Shown piece after piece: positions 35,686-42,707 of a stretch of DNA of 64,000 nt. The stretch is from Nitrospira lenta (GTDB lineage: Bacteria > Nitrospirota > Nitrospiria > Nitrospirales > Nitrospiraceae). The position numbers and the translations under genes are program-made. The notes below the pieces were generated by a model. That model worked only from the letters and a program-made list of their open reading frames with translations, made no database searches and was not told where the DNA came from. Each line of letters begins with the position of its first letter. Position 1 is the stretch's first letter. The stretch is from contig NZ_OUNR01000020.1 of NCBI RefSeq assembly GCF_900403705.1, positions 62,001-126,000 on the forward strand, read 5' to 3'.

Positions 35686-36888
35686 TCATGCTCTCTCACC
35701 TGCATTGTTGCTATGAACCCGTTGTTGATGCTGATAATCAGGAGCCATCGGCTTGGCGAGATCGCGCAGCCCTCGCACGATCGCCTCCCATCCAAACCGT
35801 TTCTCGACGAACGTGCGGCCGTCGCTACCCAGCCGGCGAGATTCCTCAGGCTGGTCTAGCAATGCCAGGACGGCATCGGCCAGAGACTCAGCACAATCGG
35901 GCTCGACCAGGACCACTCCATTCGATTGAGCAAACAGCGCGGCAACCGAAGGGATCGCGCTGGCGACTACCGGCTTCCCGCAAGCCAGGTAGTCAAAGAT
36001 TTTGACGGGCGAGGTCTCCCCCCGATCCCCGCAGAATGGCGCGACGCAGACATCCATGGCCCCGATCAACAACGGAACCTGCGCGTACGACACGCGACCG
36101 GTCCAGGTGATCCAGGAAGAGAGGCCTCGCTGAGCGGCCTGCTCACGAAGGGCCGCCGCCTCCTCTCCATCCCCGACCATGACGAGTCGCACAGACGACC
36201 GCCTTGCATGCAGACGTTCAAAGGCTCCCAGCAATGTCGTCAAGCCTTGATACTGATAGAAGCTCCCGACAAATCCGATGTACTCACAGGCCGGATCCAG
36301 TCCCGCCTCGCGCACACAGCGGCCCCGCTCTCTCGGATAAAACAGCGACACGTCCGACCCGCTCGGCAGCAGCGCCACCTGCGCAGCCGCCACCCCATAC
36401 CGTGTCTGCACGAGCTGGCCCAATCCTTCCGTCAACACGACCACGCGGTCGCACCGCCGAAGCGCGAAAGCAGCCAGGGCATGCGTCAAACGGCCACGCC
36501 ATCCACCGGCACCCCACGGAGGAACCGGCTCGCCGTTCACTTCACAAATACACGTGGCGCCGAAGATGCGCGCGAGCAGTAACGGATGAAGACTTTCCAT
36601 CCAGCGGTAATACACCATCTTCGGCCGCTGACGGAGCCCCCGCCACAGTCCTGACAAGAAGGCCAGCACCGCGAAACTGATCGGTCGAATGATAGATCCC
36701 GGCAACATAGCAATCGGCACAACCCGCGATCGCCGCGGCACCAACGCTGAGCGATACTTCGGAGCAAACACCGTGACATCGTCTCCGGCGGACACCAACG
36801 CATCGGCGAGCGCCCAGATCCGCACTAACCCCACCGGGTCAGTGGGCGCATCCGGTTCATGCCAGTAACAACAGACCCACCAATTCAT
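35686..36888 (-). CDS. GT4-family glycosyltransferase
   Basis: 400 aa GT-B enzyme: WHEPDAPTDPVGLVRIWALADAL, MESLHPLLLARIFGATCICEVNG, GFVGSFYQYQGLTTLLGAFERL, and a donor site GETSPVKIFDYLACGKPVVA with the Lys-Ile-Phe-Asp-Tyr form. It is a paralogue of the gene at 34.4 kb in layout. Its ATG overlaps the polymerase stop, and a 46-bp gap separates it from the next gene. Confidence 0.88.
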   Translation of the reverse strand: MNWWVCCYWHEPDAPTDPVGLVRIWALADALVSAGDDVTVFAPKYRSALVPRRSRVVPIAMLPGSIIRPISFAVLAFLSGLWRGLRQRPKMVYYRWMESLHPLLLARIFGATCICEVNGEPVPPWGAGGWRGRLTHALAAFALRRCDRVVVLTEGLGQLVQTRYGVAAAQVALLPSGSDVSLFYPRERGRCVREAGLDPACEYIGFVGSFYQYQGLTTLLGAFERLHARRSSVRLVMVGDGEEAAALREQAAQRGLSSWITWTGRVSYAQVPLLIGAMDVCVAPFCGDRGETSPVKIFDYLACGKPVVASAIPSVAALFAQSNGVVLVEPDCAESLADAVLALLDQPEESRRLGSDGRTFVEKRFGWEAIVRGLRDLAKPMAPDYQHQQRVHSNNAGERA

Positions 36889-38267
36889 ACAGGCCTCGGT
36901 TCACCGGCAACCGGCGCTTCGGCGTTCGACAATCGCGGAAGAATCATCACCAACCCTGCGCACAACCAGAACGGTTCCATGATGCGGATGATGATAAACG
37001 TGTTGGCCCCCACGGCATGCGCCAACATCGCCACAAGGCCAAGCCCAACGCCTAACGCCAAGCCCTTCGCAAACGGATCGTCTTCCGTCGCATAAATTCT
37101 TCGGGTACTCATCCACAGCCGCGCGGTAATGACGATGAACCCAAGCAACCCGGCCAGGCCGGTCTCACCGATAATCTTGACGTACTGCGCGTCGGCCCAT
37201 GCATAGCCGGTCACCCCGCGGCCAAGAATCGGATTGTGCACCCAGTCCTGTAGGACATAGGCCCAGGACCGGAGACGCTCCGATGTCGAGAGGTCCAACC
37301 CCACCTGGCCGACTTGAATTTCTCCTCCGTACTGGCGGCCGAAGAAGGTTTCGTTGATACGAGTCTTCACATTGTCCGGAGCAAAGAGCGGCAAGAGTGC
37401 CATGGCCAGCAACAGCAAAACCATGACCCGCGGCTTTCTCCACTGTGACACTCCGACCGCTACGACCAACACCGCTCCGGCGAGATAGGAAGACCGTGAG
37501 AGGGTGGCCATCAAGGCCAGCAACCCGCACCCACCGAGGACCACAAGCGCGATACGGATCGGACCGCTTTTCATGTGAATCAATAATCCCGTCACAATAG
37601 CGAGCAGAAACACGAGATAGCCGCCCAGCGTATTCGGCTCGCCGACTTCTCCTTCAAACGGCGCCGTCGCCCGTTGTCCGCTCGGAATTTGATAGATGGC
37701 ATAGAGACTAATGATGAAGCCGGTGATGAGCAGCGCGGTCACCAGCCCGACCACCTGCTGTTTGGATGTCACGTGATTCACCACCATGAAGTACACGAAG
37801 AAATATTCGAAGTACTTCAACACGAAAAAGAAGCCCGTCACCGGCTGCACCCGGCCCGCCAACACACCCATGAGTGTCGCCACAACACAGACGATCATAT
37901 AGGCAGCAATGGGACGATTCAGGGGTGTTTCACGAAACAGCCCGAGCTCTCGGTACACGACGGTTTTGACCAACCATCCAATCCCGATGATCACAAGAAA
38001 CACATCATCCAGGCGAAAGGACAATTCGCGCGCTCCAACGCCGCGCCCTTCGACGCGACCGACGGCAATCTCCGGAGAAAGCAGCATGGAGAAGATGAGC
38101 AGATACAGCGCGGCTGGCACCGACGTAAATGCGATGACGACGATAAAAAATCCTAGGGTGGCCTGCAATCCGATGAGCGGAGTGGTCAGCGTCAGGCCAA
38201 GCGCGAGGATCACGGCCAACGCCGTGACCACGATCACATCATTCGGTTTAACAGCGGCGTAATACAC
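36885..38267 (-). CDS. O-antigen ligase/Wzy-type polymerase
   Basis: 460 aa with a GTG start. About 11-12 membrane helices with a large periplasmic loop (about residues 300-370). The Wzy_C/O-antigen ligase signature is near WVHNPILGRGVTGYAWADAQ, then VKIIGETGLAGLLGFIVI. Position next to the Wzc-like gene and upstream of the flippase favours a Wzy polymerase or EPS ligase. It ends with the four-base overlap to the following glycosyltransferase. Confidence 0.86.
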   Translation of the reverse strand: MYYAAVKPNDVIVVTALAVILALGLTLTTPLIGLQATLGFFIVVIAFTSVPAALYLLIFSMLLSPEIAVGRVEGRGVGARELSFRLDDVFLVIIGIGWLVKTVVYRELGLFRETPLNRPIAAYMIVCVVATLMGVLAGRVQPVTGFFFVLKYFEYFFVYFMVVNHVTSKQQVVGLVTALLITGFIISLYAIYQIPSGQRATAPFEGEVGEPNTLGGYLVFLLAIVTGLLIHMKSGPIRIALVVLGGCGLLALMATLSRSSYLAGAVLVVAVGVSQWRKPRVMVLLLLAMALLPLFAPDNVKTRINETFFGRQYGGEIQVGQVGLDLSTSERLRSWAYVLQDWVHNPILGRGVTGYAWADAQYVKIIGETGLAGLLGFIVITARLWMSTRRIYATEDDPFAKGLALGVGLGLVAMLAHAVGANTFIIIRIMEPFWLCAGLVMILPRLSNAEAPVAGEPRPV

Positions 38268-38289
38268 AGAATCCGGACTCCCATCTCAC

Positions 38290-40428
38290 TCACCGATATT
38301 CGTAACGGTACAGCCCATATTCAGGAGTCACTTCCGACTTCACATTGGTGAGCACCACGCCCATGATGTTCGCCTGGGCATGATCCAGCAGAAACTTGGC
38401 GCGCTTCAGCGCATTGCGTCCGATTCTCCCGACTTGATAGACCAGGATCGTCCCGTCGACCCGCGAACTGAAAGCCACGGCATCGGTCACCGGCAGAATC
38501 GGCGGCGTGTCGAATAACACCATGTCGTAGTCCTGCTGCATTTCATCGACCAGCACCTTAATCTTATTCAGGTTCAGGAACTCATTCGGGTTGCCCGATT
38601 CAGACCCGCTCGTCAGGACATGCAGATTATCCAGCCCCGGCGTATTCATCATCCGATCCGCTCCGATCGGCCCCAACATCAGATCCGATGCCGACCGTAC
38701 GTAAGACCGCCACGATGTCGTGCCGATCAGGGCATCGACCAATCCCGGCTCACGATCCAGGCCCAACCGCTGGTGCACAATGGGCTTTCGGAGATCGGCA
38801 TCGACCAGCAGCACCCGCTGCCCTTCCTGCGCCATGGTAATCGCCAGATTGATGACCGACGTGCTCTTCCCTTCACCAAGCCCGGCGCTGGTAAAGATAA
38901 TCGACTTCACCTTTCGATCCATGCTGGCAAATTGAATATTCGTGCGCAACGACCGGAGACTCTCCGACAGCACCGACTTCGGATCGACCAGGCAAATCAA
39001 CCGCGACAAACTCTCCACGGTTGCAGGCGGCGTCGAAGCCGGCAGCGCGGCCTTGGCCTGCTCCACCAATTCACGATGGTCGAACTGCGGAATAATTCCC
39101 AGAACAGGCACCTTGAGGAATTCCTCCACCCCTTCGATCGTGCCGATCGAGGTATCGAACGATTCACGGGCAAACGCCAGCACCACTCCCATGAATAGTC
39201 CCATCAGCGAACTGACCATGATGTTCAACAGCATGTTGGAGGCGTTGACCGCCGCCATGGGCGCGATGGCCGGAGCGATGATGGTCACTTCCTCAATCTG
39301 CCCCGCGCTCTTAATCAACAGTTCCTGATGTTTGACTTTCAGCGATTCAAGAAGATCGGCGTTGACCTTCACATCACGCTCCAGCCGGCTCATCTGAATG
39401 GCGGCTTTCGGGAACGCCATGTACCGCTCCCGATACACGTGAATCTGCTGGTCCAGGGCAAGCGCTCGCTCATTCAGAGTTTTTTGCTTTGAGCGTAACT
39501 CCCGCACCATTTCGGCCTTCAGGCCCGCAATCTTCTGCGAAATCTCCTTCACCACCGGATGGCTCTCTGTATAGTTGATCAACAGAGCTGTTCGTTCCTG
39601 CCCAAGGTCCAAGAGCCGCTGATTGAGTGCCGTCAGTTGAGCGTACTGCTCTTCGGTAAAGATACGGATATTGTCCTGCTCCAGCGTACCGTCATGCCGG
39701 CTCAGGACAGCGATCTGCCTTTCAGCCTCGCCTCGATTGCGCAACACGGCGTTGTGCTGTTCCTCCAGCTTGGTAAAGGTCTCGAGCGCAGCCTTGGCTT
39801 CATCGGTGAGAAAGACTTGCCCTTCCTGTTCCTTGAAGTTTCGCAGTGCTTCCTCGGCCCCGGCCAGTTGCCCCTCCAGTTCCCGAAGCTGGTCCTCAAC
39901 AAAGCGTCGAGACTCTGTGACCAACCGATTCCTTGCCGCGATATTCTCTTGGCGATAGGACTCCGCAACGTGATTGGCCATCTGTTCAGCCATCCGCGCC
40001 TCACTCGCCGTGGCGGTAATCCTGATGATGTTCGTTTCGCCTTCCCGCTGCGTCTTAATTTGCTGGCCAAAGTTATAAATCAGATTCAAGTGTTCGGCCG
40101 ACCGCTTCTGCTCCGGCGTCAGATCGGATGGCACCACCCCCAACTGCGTCGCCACCCGCTCCATGACAGGAAAGCTCCGGATAAACTCCGATTGGGTAAT
40201 CAGATCGTTGGCATTGGAGAAGGACATCGAATCCAGCAACTGCTGCACGACCGTTGTGGACCGGTCAAATTTCACTCGCGCCGACGCTTCATAGACAGGC
40301 GGCGGTTGCAACAGCTGAGAAAAGATCACCGTAAACCCCACGACCAGCGCGGCTGCAAGCATGATGAGATACTTGCGTTTCTTAATGATCAGCCAATAGT
40401 CGATGACATTCAGCTCATATTGTGCCAT
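38290..40428 (-). CDS. Wzc-like polysaccharide co-polymerase with BY-kinase domain
   Basis: 712 aa. N-terminal Wzz domain with the first membrane helix at about residues 19-38 (LIMLAAALVVGFTVIFSQL) and a long periplasmic coiled-coil region (about 130-390). The second membrane helix is at about 405-425 (ASNMLLNIMVSSLMGLFMG). A cytoplasmic BY-kinase follows: IIFTSAGLGEGKSTSVINLA (Walker A), VLLVDADLRKP (Walker A'), DMVLFDTPPILPVTDAVAF (Walker B). The short tail EYGLYRYEYR carries three Tyr, a reduced form of the usual Tyr cluster for autophosphorylation. It sets chain length and couples to the Wza-like exporter 18 bp upstream. No Wzb phosphatase is seen in the window. Confidence 0.93.
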   Translation of the reverse strand: MAQYELNVIDYWLIIKKRKYLIMLAAALVVGFTVIFSQLLQPPPVYEASARVKFDRSTTVVQQLLDSMSFSNANDLITQSEFIRSFPVMERVATQLGVVPSDLTPEQKRSAEHLNLIYNFGQQIKTQREGETNIIRITATASEARMAEQMANHVAESYRQENIAARNRLVTESRRFVEDQLRELEGQLAGAEEALRNFKEQEGQVFLTDEAKAALETFTKLEEQHNAVLRNRGEAERQIAVLSRHDGTLEQDNIRIFTEEQYAQLTALNQRLLDLGQERTALLINYTESHPVVKEISQKIAGLKAEMVRELRSKQKTLNERALALDQQIHVYRERYMAFPKAAIQMSRLERDVKVNADLLESLKVKHQELLIKSAGQIEEVTIIAPAIAPMAAVNASNMLLNIMVSSLMGLFMGVVLAFARESFDTSIGTIEGVEEFLKVPVLGIIPQFDHRELVEQAKAALPASTPPATVESLSRLICLVDPKSVLSESLRSLRTNIQFASMDRKVKSIIFTSAGLGEGKSTSVINLAITMAQEGQRVLLVDADLRKPIVHQRLGLDREPGLVDALIGTTSWRSYVRSASDLMLGPIGADRMMNTPGLDNLHVLTSGSESGNPNEFLNLNKIKVLVDEMQQDYDMVLFDTPPILPVTDAVAFSSRVDGTILVYQVGRIGRNALKRAKFLLDHAQANIMGVVLTNVKSEVTPEYGLYRYEYR

Positions 40429-40446
40429 GGGACCGTCGTCTCCTTG

Positions 40447-41244
40447 CTATCGTATCGTGGCTGTGGGGAAGAACGCTGGAATCAAGAACGCCGGATAGAA
40501 CGGGGCAATCGCCATCTGCACGATCGGCATAATCTTCTTGGCAGCCTCCGTGGTATCGCCCAAGTGTTCCCGTGGAACGAAGATCACATCGTTTTCTTCC
40601 AGAGCGATGTTTCGCGACAAATCACCATAGGTAAAGGTTCTGGCCAAGTCGGCCGTTACGATGTAGGGACGATCCAGCGATCCGCGCACAATACGGATTT
40701 CTTCCAGCAACGCCGTTTCGTTATAGTTCTCCACGGCGGCCAAAGCCTGCAGCACCGTCATGTTTCTCGGCATCGGCACCGCTCCCGGCTTCCGAACATC
40801 TCCAAACACAAATATCCGTTTGATTTTGAGCGATTTCTTTCTGAGCACGACTTGGACTCTGGGATTCCGCATATACGGAATGACTTGTTCTTGAATTCGT
40901 CCCTCGGCTTGCTGGGCGGTCAACCCGGTCACCATGACTTCCAAGAAAGACGCGCCAATGACTCCATTCTCCCGAACAACACTCGTGAACTTTTCTTCCC
41001 CTGCCCCGCGGCGAATCACGATGTCGAGCGTGTCCCCAGGTTCAATCGGCGTCTCCGCCGTCGGCACGGCCTCATCCGCGTAGACATCGCCCTTCGGCAT
41101 CGGAGGCAACGGCTGCGTCACCGGGCTAATGGCCGAAGGCGGCAGAGAAGATTGTCCGGGATTTCGGCAACCCGGCAATATCTGAAGTCCTACCGCAAGA
41201 GCGAGAAGACTCCATCCAACCGATCGATGTATACGAATACTCAT
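40447..41244 (-). CDS. Wza-like outer-membrane polysaccharide export lipoprotein
   Basis: 265 aa. Lipoprotein signal (residues about 12-26) ends in LPGC. A Poly_export domain follows (IEPGDTLDIVIRRGAGEEKFTSVV, DGxIG equivalent ENGVIGASF, QAEGRIQEQVIPYMRNPRVQVVL quoted in part), then a SLBB domain (RIFVFGDVRKPGAVPMPRNMTVLQAL) and IALEENDVIFVPRE. It is shorter than enteric Wza (about 380 aa), with one SLBB copy and no clear C-terminal amphipathic pore helix, as in many EPS-type exporters. A strong GGAGGAG precedes the ATG. Confidence 0.91.
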   Translation of the reverse strand: MSIRIHRSVGWSLLALAVGLQILPGCRNPGQSSLPPSAISPVTQPLPPMPKGDVYADEAVPTAETPIEPGDTLDIVIRRGAGEEKFTSVVRENGVIGASFLEVMVTGLTAQQAEGRIQEQVIPYMRNPRVQVVLRKKSLKIKRIFVFGDVRKPGAVPMPRNMTVLQALAAVENYNETALLEEIRIVRGSLDRPYIVTADLARTFTYGDLSRNIALEENDVIFVPREHLGDTTEAAKKIMPIVQMAIAPFYPAFLIPAFFPTATIR

Positions 41245-41262
41245 GGCTCCTCCTGATTCCTT

Positions 41263-42264
41263 CTACGCGGCCCGCGTGTCGGGTAAGACTTCAACGATAT
41301 GCAGAGATGTTTCACGACAGAGATCCACTGCCGCGGCTTCCCCATCCGTCTGCCCTTCACGGTGACTCTGAACAAGCAAGACGGGCCTGAGGGGATAGCG
41401 AGCATTCACTTTCGACACGACCCCGATATGCCCGTCATTCAATCGTACCGATGTCCCGACCGGATACAGCGAGAGCTGATCCACCAGCGTTTTGATAAGC
41501 CGAGGCTGGAAGGCCTGCTTGTACTGGACCAGGAGCGAACGCAGCGCCTGATGCGGAACAACTCGCGCGTGATAGGGCCGCGGACTGATCATGGCATCGA
41601 GCACATCGGCCAGTCCGATGATTTGTGCACCTTCGGCAATCTCTCCCCCCTTCAGCCGACAGGGGTACCCACTGCCATCCCATCGCTCATGCTCCTGGGC
41701 GATCGCGGTTGCCAGCCAGTCGAACGACTCGCCCATCTCAGCCACCACACGCCGACCTTGTTCAGGATGCGCATGGATGCCGGACCACTCATCCGCACTC
41801 AACGAACCGGACTTTTCAACGATCCCGTGAGGTACCAGCCACATGCCCAGATCGTGCAGTAGGCCTGCTAGAGCCAGACGTTCCAACGCCGCCGAGTCGT
41901 AGTTGAGCCCCTGGCCGATCTTCACGCTGAGAATCGCGACATGCATCGAATTTGCGACCTGATCGCCCTCACCCTCTCCACGCATCATACGTATCAGCAG
42001 GTCATCGCTCGTCGCGAGCGCTGTGACGAGCCCTTCGGCCAATCGGGAGCACCGCTCGAATCTCACTTCACGGTTCGCACGAACAGCCTCCCCTATCACC
42101 ATCAGTTCCTTGCGCGCGAGCCCATACCAATCGATACGAGCATCTCCCCCTTTGAGGGTTGGCTCGTTTTCCCCTACTAGCGGGATTGAAAGGGACGCGT
42201 GTCGACCACTCCCCCCCTCGCGAGGGTCTGGGACTTGATCGCGTACTAACTCTGAGAGTCGCAT
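41263..42264 (-). CDS. HD-GYP domain protein (c-di-GMP phosphodiesterase type)
   Basis: 333 aa, soluble, no receiver domain. The metal-binding HD is in LAGLLHDLGMWLVPHGIVEK, the following His in HAHPEQG, the His in QEHERWDGSGYP, and the GYP motif is intact. The N-terminal 90 residues and the last 60 (SLYPVGTSVRLNDGHIGVVSKVN) are typical accessory parts. Family members hydrolyse c-di-GMP to pGpG/GMP. Placed between the RHH regulator (28 bp) and the Wza gene (18 bp), it probably tunes the second messenger that commonly controls exopolysaccharide export. Confidence 0.9.
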   Translation of the reverse strand: MRLSELVRDQVPDPREGGSGRHASLSIPLVGENEPTLKGGDARIDWYGLARKELMVIGEAVRANREVRFERCSRLAEGLVTALATSDDLLIRMMRGEGEGDQVANSMHVAILSVKIGQGLNYDSAALERLALAGLLHDLGMWLVPHGIVEKSGSLSADEWSGIHAHPEQGRRVVAEMGESFDWLATAIAQEHERWDGSGYPCRLKGGEIAEGAQIIGLADVLDAMISPRPYHARVVPHQALRSLLVQYKQAFQPRLIKTLVDQLSLYPVGTSVRLNDGHIGVVSKVNARYPLRPVLLVQSHREGQTDGEAAAVDLCRETSLHIVEVLPDTRAA

Positions 42265-42292
42265 GCTCGACGTTCCTCGTAAGCGTGACAGG

Positions 42293-42475
42293 CTAGGACG
42301 ATTTCCCTGGTGTCCGCCGACTATTGGCCACTAACTTTAGTTCAGGCTTTTTCAACTCGCGTTCCAACATCGCTCGAATAAAGCCACTGGTCGTATAGCC
42401 TTGCGATTTCAAGGCATCCAGCTGTTCCTTCAATTCAAGCGGCAGTTGAATAACTATCCGTACAAGATTAGCCAT
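42293..42475 (-). CDS. Ribbon-helix-helix (CopG/Arc-type) transcriptional regulator
   Basis: 60 aa from ATG 42475 with GGAG nine bases upstream; a longer frame to 42526 is not needed. The start VRIVIQLPLELKEQLDAL is an RHH beta strand plus first helix; GYTTSGFIRAMLERELKKPEL is the second helix. Such proteins dimerise and insert a two-stranded sheet into the DNA major groove, usually at inverted or repeated short sites. Several such repeats lie directly upstream. It is the first gene of the run leading into HD-GYP, Wza and Wzc. Confidence 0.82.
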   Translation of the reverse strand: MANLVRIVIQLPLELKEQLDALKSQGYTTSGFIRAMLERELKKPELKLVANSRRTPGKSS

Positions 42476-42526
42476 GGTGGTCGTACTCCTCAGGTCATAG
42501 ATTCCCAGAGCACGGAATGTGTGCAC

Positions 42527-42554
42527 ATGCTATGCCTTGCTAGCATTGTGACAA
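42527..42554 (-). promoter_or_regulatory. Candidate promoter for the RHH-HD-GYP-polysaccharide run
   Basis: Minus strand: TTGTCA (42549-42554), 16-bp spacer, TAGCAT (42527-42532). The -35 box is part of the ATTGT-G-ACAAT palindrome. Modest match; the alternative is that the promoter is further upstream. Confidence 0.35.
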
Positions 42555-42647
42555 TAGTGAGGAAACTCGCGGACTTATGATGGTACACCCCAGCATTGTG
42601 GACAAGAATGGACATAAACAACCATTCGTACACCATCAATGTACGAA
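42542..42647. promoter_or_regulatory. Cluster of palindromes and direct repeats upstream of the RHH gene
   Basis: Within the 232-bp gap 42476-42707 there are: a perfect palindrome ATTGT-G-ACAAT (42545-42555); AGCATTGTG twice, at 42542-42550 and 42592-42600 (exactly 50 bp apart, on one face of the helix); GTACACC at 42583-42589 and 42628-42634; and a perfect 7-bp inverted repeat TTCGTAC-N9-GTACGAA (42625-42631, 42641-42647). These are plausible operator sites for the small regulator or another factor. The sites are seen; binding is inference. Confidence 0.5.
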
Positions 42648-42707
42648 ATTGGCTAAGACCGAATCGATGTTGAGGGATGTGACTGCGTAGGGTGAATTTC
42701 TTATTGA

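Noticed and set aside
39559-41256. 565-codon plus-strand open frame opposite wzc and wza
   Set aside because: It is antisense to two clear genes, has a skewed Arg/His/Gln composition and no recognisable domain; a shadow of high-GC coding DNA.
16637-42475. Exosortase / PEP-CTERM polysaccharide system
   Set aside because: AsnB and several transferases resemble those loci, but no exosortase gene or PEP-CTERM protein is in the window.
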